This document shows, one piece after another, positions 8,308 through 17,024 of a stretch of 64,000 nt of DNA. A program made the translations under genes and the position numbers. The notes beneath the pieces are model-generated. The model was not told the origin of the DNA, searched no databases, and worked only from the letters and a program-made list of their open reading frames with translations. Numbering within the stretch: position 1 is the first letter of the stretch; every line of letters starts with the position of its first letter. The stretch comes from RYN-133 sp963708645 (lineage in GTDB: Bacteria > Actinomycetota > Actinomycetes > Mycobacteriales > Jatrophihabitantaceae): positions 186,001-250,000 of the forward strand of contig CAVPTA010000006.1 in assembly GCA_963708645.1 (NCBI GenBank). Reading direction: 5' to 3'.

Positions 8308-8849
8308 ATGACTGCAACACTCAGCGGAAAGCGCATCGCTTTCCTGGTAGCCAACGCAGGCGTCGAACAGGTCGAGCTGACGAGCCCGTGGCAACACGTG
8401 CAGGACGCCGGAGGCCAGCCCGTGCTGATCGCCCTGGAGAAGTCCGAGGTCCAGGCGATGAACGGCGACGTCGAGAAGGGCGACACCTTCCAGCCTGACC
8501 TCGCCGTCGCTGATGCCGACGCCGCAGACTTCGACGGCCTCGTCCTGCCCGGCGGGGTCGCGAACCCCGACAAGCTGCGAACCGACGGCGATGCGGTCGC
8601 GTTCGTCAAGTCGTTCGCGTCGGCGGGCAAGCCGATCGCCGCGATCTGCCACGGCCCGTGGACGCTCATCGAAGCGCCGTCGTTGACGGCAAGACCCTGA
8701 CGAGTTGGCCGAGCCTGCAGACCGATATCCGTAACGCCGGCGGCACGTGGGAGGACCGCGAGGTGGTGACCTCTGCCGAGGGCGGATTCGCGCTGGTGAC
8801 GAGCCGCAAACCCGACGATCTCGACGCGTTCAACGCACGCGCTCACTGA
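8308..8849 (+). CDS. DJ-1/PfpI family (type 1 glutamine amidotransferase-like) protein, frameshifted
   Basis: About 180 residues when joined. The nucleophile elbow AAICHGPW carries the conserved Cys and His of the PfpI/YhbO group, with GLVLPGG as the preceding strand. Such proteins are linked to stress protection and deglycation or protease-like activities. The ATG at 8308 is chosen because GGAGG at 8295-8299 is ideally spaced. One base is missing at about 8676, just after WTLIE, so the final about 57 residues (VVDGKTLTSWPS onward) are in another frame. It is the first gene of a stress-promoter cluster with the next two genes. Confidence 0.82.
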
Positions 8850-8878
8850 CCAGTTCAGCAAGTAACCCGGAGGTAGCA

Positions 8879-9338
8879 ATGACAACCATCACCAAGTCCG
8901 TCGACGTCGACGTCCCGATCGCGACCGCGTACAACCAGTGGACCCAGTTCGAGACGTTCCCCGAGTTCATGGGCGGCGTGGACAAGGTCGAGCAACGCGA
9001 TGACCGACAACCTGCGTCTGGCACGTGAACGTGGCCGGCGTGAAGCGCAGTTTCGACGCGCAGATCACCGAGCAGCATCCGGAAGAGCGCGTCGCGTGGA
9101 AGAGCGTCGACGGCATCACCCACGCCGGCGTCGTGACATTCCACAAGCTCAGCGACGCCACGACTCGCGTGACGGTGCAGCTCGACTGGGAGCCGGACGG
9201 TGCGCTGGAGAAGGCCGCGTCGGCCGTCAACGCCGATGACCACCAGGTGGCCAACGACCTCGACCGATTCAAGAAATTCATCGAGGCGCGCGGCACGAGA
9301 CCGGCGCATGGCGCGGCGACGTCCCGCGCGAGAACTGA
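8879..9338 (+). CDS. SRPBCC family protein (cyclase/dehydrase type), two frameshifts
   Basis: Reconstructed as about 153 residues: MTTITKSVDVDVP...TQFETFPEF at the N-terminus, NVAGVKRSFDAQITEQ and RVAWKSVDG in the middle, and WRGDVPREN at the end. It is the lipid/polyketide-binding helix-grip fold often annotated as cyclase or dehydrase; no catalytic role is established for this subgroup. A base is missing between about 9000 and 9020 and another at about 9295; with both repaired the stop is the TGA at 9336-9338. GGAGG at 8870 gives the start at 8879. It follows the PfpI gene by 29 bases, so is probably co-transcribed. Confidence 0.78.
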
Positions 9339-9355
9339 TCGCGAACGGCCGACCT

Positions 9356-9866
9356 GTGGCTTCGGATCTGCTCGGCATCTATCTCAACGATCATCTGGCC
9401 GGCGCGGCGGGCGGCGTCGCGCTGGCCCGCCGCGTCGCGGGTTCCCGAACGGGATCAGTAGGCGAGCAGACTCGACACCTCGCGCAACAAATCGCCGAGG
9501 ACCGTGACTCGCTCATCGCGATCATCGGGCGTCTCGGGCTGCGGCGAACGTTCTACAAAGAGCCGTTCGCTGTGATCGCCGAGCGGGCGGGGCGCTGGAA
9601 GACCAACGGCGCGCTCGTGCGTCGATCACCGCTCTCGGACGTCGTCGAATACGAAATGTCGACGCTGGGCATCACCGGCAAACGGGCCGGCTGGCAGGCT
9701 TTGCGTGAGTTGGCGACCTGGCCGTGCAGAACTGGACGCAGACGCCCTGGACGTCCTCATTCAGCGCGCCGAGGAGCAACTGGAGGTCGTGCAGCGGTTG
9801 CGCATTGCGGCCGTCGGCAAGGCCTTGGGCGGCGCAACGCCGAACCCTGCCGATCGAGGCCGGTAA
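9356..9866 (+). CDS. Conserved actinobacterial protein of unknown function, frameshifted
   Basis: About 169 residues from a GTG at 9356: SDLLGIYLNDHLAGAAGG at the start, a helical middle (LAQQIAEDRDSLIAIIGRLG), GRWKTNGALVRRSPLS, and a helical tail (DALDVLIQRAEEQLEVVQ). I recognise it as a conserved all-helical protein seen in many actinomycetes without known function; the pattern recalls four-helix ferritin-like folds, but I see no clear metal-ligand set. One extra A at about 9731 shifts the frame; joining gives a stop at 9864-9866. It lies 17 bases after the SRPBCC gene in the same stress cluster. Confidence 0.65.
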
Positions 9867-10077
9867 GGCTGGGTGGACAATTGGGACCGGCTGAACCCGG
9901 CAGCCATGTGCATCTGCGAGTGCGAGCGAGCGTTTGACTTCCCAACCTGCCATTGCAAGTGACCCTTCATCGGCCGTACGGCCACCCCGCTCGGAACGGC
10001 CGGCCGAACAGGTCGGCACGCCGACCATCGACGGCATCACCTTGTCTGCGGTCGATGTTGAGCGCAACGCCGAGAAG

Positions 10078-10232
10078 ATGGCTGTGCAACGCGATGGACT
10101 GCGTCGCGCCGTGTACGCGGTGGCCAACCACGCGGTTGATGCCGGCGGAATGCCGTGAGTTGCTCGACATGATCGGCATCGATCTCGCGAGCGTCGCGCT
10201 CGCGGCACGCGCCGTCGCAGCCCGCGAGCTGA
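10078..10232 (+). CDS. Small conserved hypothetical protein, frameshifted fragment
   Basis: The readable core is AVQRDGLRRAVYAVANHAVDAG joined, by dropping one base at about 10148, to ECRELLDMIGID. Short proteins with this DLRRALYAVA...DDCRELLDMLGLD pattern are common, uncharacterised actinobacterial and phage-encoded products. The start is unclear: ATG 10078 gives the core only, while a TTG at 9934 would add 48 residues. The proposed stop at 10230-10232 requires a further frame change and is a guess from where homology-like sequence fades. It is convergent with the next feature. Confidence 0.38.
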
Positions 10233-10234
10233 CC

Positions 10235-10445
10235 TCACCGGGCGGCGGATCAGGTGGCGCAGCGCGTCCAGCAGTCGGTGCCGGGCGAAGTCGACGGCGG
10301 CGTCGTGGGTCACTCCCCGGTCCGGCGATAGGCAGCCAGGACGGAGACCACGATCCGCTCCGGCACCGATCGGGAACTCTGCGGCGAGTCGGTCGACGGA
10401 TCGGACGTCGACCAGCGGAACTGCGAGTGCGGGTGCTCCGCGCAT
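10235..10445 (-). CDS. Three-helix bundle (DUF3562-like) small protein, frameshifted
   Basis: Reading the minus strand from ATG 10445 gives VRSVDRLAAEFP, then, after removing one base at about 10366, VPERIVVSVLAAYRRTGE, then, after restoring one base at about 10312, HDAAVDFARHRLLDALRHLIRR. Joined, this is the pattern of a short three-helix protein of the LAxxFPxVPxxxVxxVVxxxY type. The 3' end is uncertain; the stop near 10235 needs another shift. The compensating pair of indels in one short gene argues for sequence error rather than decay. Confidence 0.4.
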
Positions 10446-10623
10446 GGCGGACCTCCAACCCGGATGACTTCAGTCGATCGATGGACCGAACCGACACGGG
10501 GTGAAGTCATCTCGTGTAGGGGTGAACGAGTCAGCCGCTCCGTCCGATACGCGGTGAATCGGAGGCGGTGCTACGACTTCGACCGGAAGGGCGGGTCGAG
10601 TTGCGGCAGAACTTTACGCCGAG
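10446..10623. other. Non-coding gap of 178 bases
   Basis: No convincing gene, hairpin or promoter was seen between the small minus-strand gene and the YihY-like gene. Short open frames on both strands have no recognisable protein pattern. Confidence 0.5.
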
Positions 10624-11628
10624 CTAACGTCTTCCTTGGAAGATGTTTCGTTGGAGCGGGGGCTCCGGCGGGACGGAAACCGGCCGGGCATCGAGTTCCG
10701 CAGTGGTTGTGGGGGCCACGTTGCTGGAGCCTGTCGGCCACGGCTGACTAGGACGGGCGCGATCCGAGCGGGGGTTTGGGTCGCGCTCGTCCAGTCTCGC
10801 CGGCTCAGGGCGGCGCCGCCCGCCCAGCCAGCAGCCCAGGGCGAGCCCGGCGCTGGACGCGCTCGAGGCGATCGCGACCCAGGCCGAGAGCACGATGCCG
10901 ATGCCGACCGAGCCGTATGCGCGGTAGGCCGGGATGATCTGACCCGAGATCAGATGGCGACCGGCCACCACGACGATCGCGATCCCGAGCGTGCTCAGCA
11001 GGGTCGGCAGCCACAGCCGGCGCCACTGCACGCGCCGGGCGAGCAACATGCGCTGGGTCCACCACATGAACGCGGCGATGAGGAGCACCTGGACGCCGAA
11101 ACCGAGTTGGACGACGCCGGTCGTGTGGCGTCCGAGGAAGTGTCCTGCCCGGCTGAGCAACACGACCGCACTGATCATCACCGGCAGCGCGACCGCCCAG
11201 ATGCATTGACGCAACAGGCTGCGCAGGTAGGGCGCGCGGGGCAATCGCCAGATCAGCTCGAGTCCGCGCTGCAGGGTCGCCGCGAGGCTGACGCCGAACG
11301 CGACGGCCAGACCGAGGTTGATCAGAAGGACCCCGAGACTGACGTGGGGTGAACCGTCGAACGCCTCGATGATCTCCTTTCGTGCGGTCGGTGACAGTTG
11401 CAGGACGTGGGTGATCGTGGTGGCGAAGGAGACGCCCGTGACGCGCTTGCCGACCGCGGCCAGCGCGATCGCGAGCGGCGCCGTGCAGAGCAGCTGCTGC
11501 GCACTGATGGCCAGGATGTGGGCGCCGAGGTCCTTCTCGCGAGCCTCCATCATGTGTCGCCCTAGGCGGCTGTCGTTCCATCTCTGGATCAACCCGCGGC
11601 GCACCGGCTGCGTTGCGGATCTCGTCAT
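10624..11628 (-). CDS. YihY/BrkB-like integral membrane protein
   Basis: 334 residues with about six membrane segments, including LGVLLINLGLAVAFGVSLA, CIWAVALPVMISAVVLL, VQVLLIAAFMWW and GIGIVLSAWVAIASSASSAG. The C-terminal 70 residues are charged and Pro-rich, probably cytoplasmic. It is more divergent than the YihY protein at 3859-4881 but has the same order of helices and the GSVGIGIVLSAWVAI block near the end. ATG 11628 is chosen because AGAGGA lies 8 bases upstream; the earlier in-frame start would add 20 unconserved residues. Function is unknown. Confidence 0.75.
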   Translation of the reverse strand: MTRSATQPVRRGLIQRWNDSRLGRHMMEAREKDLGAHILAISAQQLLCTAPLAIALAAVGKRVTGVSFATTITHVLQLSPTARKEIIEAFDGSPHVSLGVLLINLGLAVAFGVSLAATLQRGLELIWRLPRAPYLRSLLRQCIWAVALPVMISAVVLLSRAGHFLGRHTTGVVQLGFGVQVLLIAAFMWWTQRMLLARRVQWRRLWLPTLLSTLGIAIVVVAGRHLISGQIIPAYRAYGSVGIGIVLSAWVAIASSASSAGLALGCWLGGRRRPEPARLDERDPNPRSDRARPSQPWPTGSSNVAPTTTAELDARPVSVPPEPPLQRNIFQGRR

Positions 11629-11838
11629 GAAGTTGTTCCTCTGCTGTTGTCGGACCGGGGGATGTTGTCCGGGAGACATTCTTCCCATTGCCCGCAGTAC
11701 TTATTCGCAGCGGCCCCAGGGGACCTCGCGCCGGCGACGACCCCGTTGTCGGCGCCATCGGCTACGTTGGCTGAAGGTGGAGCAACCGCCTTCAGCTCGA
11801 CCTTCAAGGATCATCGTGTTGCGATCCGCCCCACCTTC

Positions 11839-12835
11839 ATGCCCGACTTCGACCTGACAGCCGCGCCCGTCTGGACCTCCGACCTCGTCGAACGCGCGGC
11901 CAGCGCCGGTGAAGACATCGCCCTCGGCGCTCGGGCTCGCGCGTGATTTCGGAGCTCGCCTGGCCCTGCCCGGCCGTGGCAGCACGCTCGAGCGATGGAG
12001 CGTGCTCGCGCGCGTCGCCGAGGTGAACCTGACGGTGGCGCGCGTGGTCGAGGCGCACACCGATGCGCTCGCGATCCTCGCCGAGGCCGGCGTCGAACCC
12101 GAGATCGGCACGACATGGGGCGTCTTCGCGGCCGAGGCTCCGGGCAATGCCGTACACGCCGAGACGCGCGACGGATCGATCACGCTCACCGGCACCAAGC
12201 CGTGGTGCTCACTCGGTGGCGACGTCGACCGTGCGCTGGTCACGGCGCACGTCGGTCAGGATCGTGGGCTCTATCAGGTCGACCTCACCCAGCCGCAGGT
12301 GCACGTTCACCCTCCCGAGCGGTGGGTCGCTCGTGGCCTGCGCGCCGTGGTGAGCGTCCCGATCGAGTTCGACCACGCACCGGCGACACCGGTTGGCGAG
12401 CCCGGCTGGTACCTGCGGCGCAACGGTTTCGCCTGGGGCGGGATCGGCGTCGCAGCGTGCTGGTACGGCGCCGGCGTCGGGCTCGCCACCGCCGTGTTCG
12501 CCTCGGCGGCACGACGATCCGGCGACCTGGCAGCCCTACATGCCGGCATCGTCGATGTAGCGCTTCATGCGGCCCGGGTGGCGCTGTGCGACGCTGCTCG
12601 CGCGATCGACTCCGGATCGGTCGACGATCCCGAGTTGCTCGCGCTGCGAGTGCGCACCATCGTGGCCGAGGCGGCCGAACGGATCTTGCATCAGGCCGGC
12701 CACGCGCTCGGTCCGGCGCCGCTCGGCTTCGACGCAGATCACGCCGCGAGGGTTGCCGACCTCACCATCTACATCCGCCAGCACCACGGCGAACGAGATC
12801 TTGCCGCCATCGGTGAACGGGTCACCCGTTCATGA
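11839..12835 (+). CDS. Acyl-CoA dehydrogenase-like protein, frameshifted
   Basis: About 331 residues. The N-terminus (MPDFDLTAAPVWTSDLVERA) is in one frame to about 11943; dropping one base of GCGCG there continues into DFGARLALPGRGSTLERW and the rest. The middle segment with GTKPWCSLGG is the beta-domain FAD-contact strand of acyl-CoA dehydrogenases, and the C-terminal helices follow. The protein is short for the family (about 380-400) and I do not find a clear catalytic Glu, so the reaction is uncertain. Its stop overlaps the start of the PIG-L/methyltransferase gene (ATGA), tying it to a three-gene unit. Confidence 0.75.
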
Positions 12836-14190
12836 GCGCGTTCCGCCACAGCGACGACAGCCCACCGGACGCCGCGTGGCTCGCGGGGCCGCTCGCCGAT
12901 TGTGCGTGGCTCGACACGCCAGGTGCGGGCGACCACGTCCTCGTGCTCGCCGCCCACCCCGACGACGAGACGCTCGGGGCGGGTGGCCTCATCGCCGGCG
13001 CCGTGCGGCGCGACGCGCGCGTCACGATCGTTGTCGCCACCGACGGCGACGCCTCGCATCCGGCTTCTCCCACGCACACGCCGCAGATGCTCGCGCGGCG
13101 GCGCCGTGCTGAGGTGCAGAACGCGGTCAACGAGCTCGGGGTGAACACCGAGGTGCACTTCCTCGGACTGCCGGACGGCCATCTCGGCGAGTACACCGAG
13201 GCGTTGCAGGCGCAGGTCGAGTTCTTCGCACGTACCGCCACGCACGTCGTGTCTCCGTGGGAGCACGATCGCCATCCCGATCACGAAGCGTGCGCTCGCG
13301 CGGGAACCCTCGCTGCCGGGCGCCACCGGTTGCAGTGCTGGCAGTACCCGATCTGGGCGTGGCACTGGGGCGATCCGGCAGCGGACGGCGGCTCATTGCC
13401 GTGGGCCTCGACGCGGCTCGTCGCGATCGCGCCTGCCGAACAGGCCACCAAGCGGCGCGCGATCGCCGCGCATGTGAGCCAGCACAGCGCGCTGTCGAGC
13501 CGTCCCGGCGACGAGGCGATCCTCGATCCCGGCATGGTCGCGCACTTCGATCGGCCGTTCGAGACCTTCGTGGTCGTCAACGCCGACGACGTAACGACCC
13601 CCGGATTCTTCGATCGGCTCTACTCGCGCGATGACGATCCCTGGGGTCTGGACACCCGCTTCTACGAAGTGCGCAAGCGGTCATTGCTGATCGATTCGCT
13701 ACCCCGGCCGCGCTTCGGCCGTGCGTTCGAGCCCGGCTGCGCCACCGGGCTGATCACGACAGCGCTCGCCTCGCGATGCGACGAAGTCATCGCCTGGGAC
13801 GTCGCCCAACGTGCTCTCGATCAGACCTCGGCGCGGATCGCGCATTCGCCGAACGTTCGCGTCGAACGAGGAGCAGTCCCGGACGAGTGGCCCGACGGCG
13901 TGTTCGACCTCGTCGTCGTGTCCGAGGTCGGCTACTACTGCGCAGATCTCGACCACCTTGCGCGCAAGGTGTGGGGCAGCCTCGCGGCCGACGGGACGCT
14001 CGTAGCCTGCCATTGGCGCCATCCCGCTGCACTGCATCAGCACACCGCAGAAGCTGTCCACGGCGTCCTCGGTCATGACCGCGAACCGGTCGTCGCCCAT
14101 GTCGAGGCCGACTTCCTGCTGCACGTCTGGACCGGAACCGGTCAATCGGTCGCGGTCGAGACCGGCATCGTCTCGGACCTCACCACATGA
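12832..14190 (+). CDS. Bifunctional PIG-L deacetylase / SAM-dependent methyltransferase
   Basis: 452 residues. Residues about 35-235 are a PIG-L (LmbE-like) zinc deacetylase: AHPDDE at the N-terminus with a later HDRHPDH supplying the remaining metal ligands. Residues about 265-430 are a class I methyltransferase: DPWGLDTRFYEVRKRSLL leads into a Rossmann motif I read as FEPGCATGLIT. PIG-L enzymes remove N-acetyl groups from sugars such as GlcNAc-inositol in mycothiol synthesis; this one is a distinct fused type. Starts and stops overlap by four bases with both neighbours, so the three are translated as a unit. Substrate unknown. Confidence 0.88.
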   Translation: MSAFRHSDDSPPDAAWLAGPLADCAWLDTPGAGDHVLVLAAHPDDETLGAGGLIAGAVRRDARVTIVVATDGDASHPASPTHTPQMLARRRRAEVQNAVNELGVNTEVHFLGLPDGHLGEYTEALQAQVEFFARTATHVVSPWEHDRHPDHEACARAGTLAAGRHRLQCWQYPIWAWHWGDPAADGGSLPWASTRLVAIAPAEQATKRRAIAAHVSQHSALSSRPGDEAILDPGMVAHFDRPFETFVVVNADDVTTPGFFDRLYSRDDDPWGLDTRFYEVRKRSLLIDSLPRPRFGRAFEPGCATGLITTALASRCDEVIAWDVAQRALDQTSARIAHSPNVRVERGAVPDEWPDGVFDLVVVSEVGYYCADLDHLARKVWGSLAADGTLVACHWRHPAALHQHTAEAVHGVLGHDREPVVAHVEADFLLHVWTGTGQSVAVETGIVSDLTT

Positions 14191-14885
14191 TCAGCCAGAT
14201 CGTCGTGACGATCCCGGCCGCGGACGAGCAGGACGAGATCAACGAGTGCCTCGCGACGGTTGACGCTGCGATTGCCGATCTGCATGCGCGCACGTCGCTG
14301 CGCGGGCACGTGGTCGTCGCGCTCGACGACTGCCGCGACGACACGGCCGCGGTCGTGGCCCGCTTTCCGCATGTGCGCGTGGTCGAGACCCACGCGCGTC
14401 GAGTCGGGACGGCGCGCCGCGCGGCGGCAGAGTACGCACTGAGCGAGTTCGGGCCGGCCGAGCAGTTGTGGTTGGCGAACACCGACGCCGATTGCCGCGT
14501 GCCACCGACCTGGCTCACCCAACAGGCCGCGACGGCTGCCGGCGGCAGCGAACTCGTGCTCGGCACGCTTCGGCTCGCGCCCGGGTTGGCCGCTCCGGTC
14601 GAGCAGGCCTGGTACGCGCGCCACGACCTCTCGGACGGACACCCGCATGTGCACGGCGCGAACTTGGGCATCGCTGCGGCGGCCTACGTCCGGCTCGGCG
14701 GCTGGGCAGACCTTGCGGTGCACGAGGACATTGATCTGGTCGAACGCGCGATCTCGGCCGGCCTCACGATCACCCGCAGTGGTGCGAGCCCGGTCGTGAC
14801 GAGCGCGCGGCTCACCGGCCGTGCGCCACAGGGTTTCGCGAGCTATCTGGACGGATTGCACGAAGAGACCGCCGAAGCTGGTTAG
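14187..14885 (+). CDS. Family 2-type glycosyltransferase
   Basis: 232 residues of GT-A fold: VTIPAADEQDEINECLATV at the start, VVVALDDCRDDT as the first nucleotide-sugar loop, NTDADC as the DxD metal site, and HEDIDLVERAI as the acceptor-side ED motif. No membrane helix, so it is probably soluble. It overlaps the PIG-L/methyltransferase gene by ATGA and ends 4 bases into the convergent TDT gene. The trio acyl-CoA dehydrogenase, deacetylase-methyltransferase and glycosyltransferase suggests a small modified glycoconjugate product, which is inference. Confidence 0.85.
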   Translation: MISQIVVTIPAADEQDEINECLATVDAAIADLHARTSLRGHVVVALDDCRDDTAAVVARFPHVRVVETHARRVGTARRAAAEYALSEFGPAEQLWLANTDADCRVPPTWLTQQAATAAGGSELVLGTLRLAPGLAAPVEQAWYARHDLSDGHPHVHGANLGIAAAAYVRLGGWADLAVHEDIDLVERAISAGLTITRSGASPVVTSARLTGRAPQGFASYLDGLHEETAEAG

Positions 14886-15890
14886 CGCACCGGCTGGGGG
14901 ACGAACGTGTCGCGCGCCATCGCCCGCACCGTCCGGACCGACAGGTAGGCGATGAACGCGGTGATCGCGGCAAGCAGCAGATACGTCCAGGCGGTCTGTC
15001 CGGCGACGTGCTCGGCGGCGAACCAGAGGATCGCATTGCCGACGGTGGTTGCGTACGGGAACGAGAACGACCACCAGCCGGGCCCGAACGGCGCGGTGCG
15101 GTAGGCCGGGATCAGGCTGACTTGGACGATGATCATCAGGACGGCGTAGCCGGCGAGTCCCAGCGCGAGGTCGTCCACGTGCAGGCCGTTGATCGCGAAC
15201 CAGGCGTTGCCGGCGACGACCGGCGGTGCGACCAGGATCGCCATGGTCGGCAGCAACGGCTTGGGCAGACGCTCCTGGCCGACGAGATGCTGCAGCAGGA
15301 TCCCGCCGATCAGCACCCAACTGATGACACCGAAACCGAACAGCAGCCGGGCGAGACTCCCGTAGCCGAACGTGGCAGCCTCCGCCGCGCCGACGATCGG
15401 TGCACCGACGGACGGCAGGTAGTAGCCGGGATGCCACTGGGTCGACGGTGCGTCGTCGAGCGCCCAGACCGCGATCAGGTGCTCCGGCGAGGGCGAGCGC
15501 GGCCGCCAGCGAGACGAAGTAGAGGGCCAACCCTGCGACGTGTGCATGCGGTTCGAGTCCGCCGGCCAGCAACATCCCGACGATGGCCGGGACGCTGACG
15601 AACGGGCCGAAGATGTGGTCGGACAGCTCGGTGCGCCATCGCTTTCCGACGGACAGCGAGCGCAGATAGAACGCGAGGGTCGTCAGCCAGACTGCACCGT
15701 CGATGACCCACAGCGCCTCGGCGACTGCTGCCGGCGCGGAAGTCAACCGTGCTGCGGTCGACCAGGTCTGGGCAAGCCCGGCAAGCCCGAAGCTGATCGC
15801 GAACAGGTTCGGTGTGATCCGTCGCGGCGCCGGCCTCGTTGCTGCGGGTGTCGGGGTGTTCGAGGGCCGATCGAGCAGCGCGTTGGTCAT
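14882..15890 (-). CDS. TDT family transporter (TehA/Mae1-like), frameshifted
   Basis: About 335 residues with around ten hydrophobic helices. TDT proteins carry C4-dicarboxylates, tellurite, sulfite or similar anions. The N-terminus (NLFAISFGLAGLAQTWSTAAR) shows the TDT pattern of the first helix, and the later GLALYFVSLAAALALA ends where the frame breaks. One extra base at about 15486 separates it from EHLIAVWALDDAPSTQWHPG and the remaining helices (GFGVISWVLIGGILLQHL, FPYATTVGNAILWFA). ATG 15890 is used. It lies 56 bases downstream of the LysR gene, with an inverted repeat between them. Confidence 0.82.
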
Positions 15891-15936
15891 ACCCACCACA
15901 GTGCTGGCGTCCGGGGGCGTCCAGTAGTGGTGTTGC

Positions 15937-15954
15937 GGTTGTGGAGCTACAACC
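15937..15954 (-). promoter_or_regulatory. Inverted repeat, probable LysR-type operator
   Basis: GGTTGT-N6-ACAACC, a perfect dyad that contains the LysR T-N11-A box. It overlaps the stop codon of the LysR gene (15947-15949) and ends 47 bases before the TDT start, a position suitable for activating the transporter. Arms of 6 bp with a 6-base gap are too short for a terminator. Confidence 0.5.
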
Positions 15955-16891
15955 CTGCTTGGTAACTGGTGATGTGCCCGATCAAGTCGCGCGCCGCGCC
16001 GGCCGGTGGCTGCCGATCGCCGTGCCACACGGCCCGCAGGCTGCGCCGCAGATCGAGCTCTGTGATCGGGACGCGGGCCAGGTGCCCGCGACTGATGTCG
16101 TCGCGCACCGTGAGCGAGCTCAGCACGGCCGGACCGGCGCCCGCGGCGACGGCGGCACGGATGGCAGTGGCCGTCGAGAGCGAGATCGCCGGTTCCGCCT
16201 GCTCATAGGACGTCCCGAGCACCGCGCGCAACGCAACATCGAGCGCGTCGCGGGTTCCCGAGCCGTGCTCGCGTGTGACGAGCGACGTCGCAGCCAGCTC
16301 GGCGGCGGTCAGCGCGCTGCGCCGCCGCGTCCAGGGATGATCCGGCGCGACTACGACGACCAACTCGTCGTGCGCGACGACGCGCGAGCGCAAGTTGGAC
16401 GGAACGCGCGGGCCTTCCACGAACCCGAGGTCGGCGGACCCGTCGCGGACGTGCGTGACGACGGTGTCGCTGTTGACGGCGGTCAGCTCGATCTCGGTCG
16501 CGTGCCCCGTACGCCGTGCGCCCATCGTGCGGAACGCGACCAGCCAGCCCGGCAGCAACTGCTCGGCGACCGTGAGGCTCGCACTCACGCGCAATCTCTG
16601 CCGCCGAACCTGCCGCAGCGACGCGAGACCCGCGTCGAACTCAGCAGCCACGTCCAGCAGCCGGGTTGCCCACTCGGCGACAACGATGCCGTCGTCTGTG
16701 AGTTCCGAACCGCGCGGGCCGCGACGGACCAGCACAACGCCCGTCTGTGCCTCGATCGACCGGATGCGCGCAGAGATCGCCTGCTGGCTGACGCCGACCT
16801 CGGCGGCGGCGGCGTTGAAGCTGCCGGCGTGAGCGACTGCGAGCAACACCTCGATCGCCGAGAGGTCGGGCACGTGTCCGCTCAGCGGCAT
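15947..16891 (-). CDS. LysR family transcriptional regulator
   Basis: 314 residues. Residues about 8-65 form the winged helix: LSAIEVLLAVAHAGSFNAAAAEVGVSQQAISARIRSIE is the LysR helix-turn-helix. The remainder is the periplasmic-binding-type effector domain (LRVSASLTVAEQLLPGWL, GSADLGFVEGP). LysR genes beside TDT transporters are a recurring actinobacterial pair in which the regulator probably senses the transported anion. The inverted repeat overlapping its stop codon is a plausible target. No effector can be deduced. Confidence 0.88.
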   Translation of the reverse strand: MPLSGHVPDLSAIEVLLAVAHAGSFNAAAAEVGVSQQAISARIRSIEAQTGVVLVRRGPRGSELTDDGIVVAEWATRLLDVAAEFDAGLASLRQVRRQRLRVSASLTVAEQLLPGWLVAFRTMGARRTGHATEIELTAVNSDTVVTHVRDGSADLGFVEGPRVPSNLRSRVVAHDELVVVVAPDHPWTRRRSALTAAELAATSLVTREHGSGTRDALDVALRAVLGTSYEQAEPAISLSTATAIRAAVAAGAGPAVLSSLTVRDDISRGHLARVPITELDLRRSLRAVWHGDRQPPAGAARDLIGHITSYQAGL

Positions 16892-16979
16892 GCGCTCAGC
16901 TTAGCGGCGCAGGTACAAGCCTGTCTTGTAATCGCGTATCACCCTCGCCGCGTACTTCGGGTTGCCGCCTCGGAGCGTT

Positions 16980-16994
16980 GCAACCAAAGGTTGC
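16980..16994 (+). promoter_or_regulatory. ArsR-type operator, copy 1
   Basis: Perfect palindrome GCAACC-AAA-GGTTGC upstream of the AHSA1-ArsR operon. A second identical copy lies 45 bases downstream (17025-17039), so the two face the same side of the helix about four turns apart. GCAACC/GGTTGC dyads of this form are the usual targets of SRPBCC-linked ArsR repressors. Confidence 0.7.
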
Positions 16995-17024
16995 GTGAGA
17001 TGGATGACGTCGGGTAACGTCACT

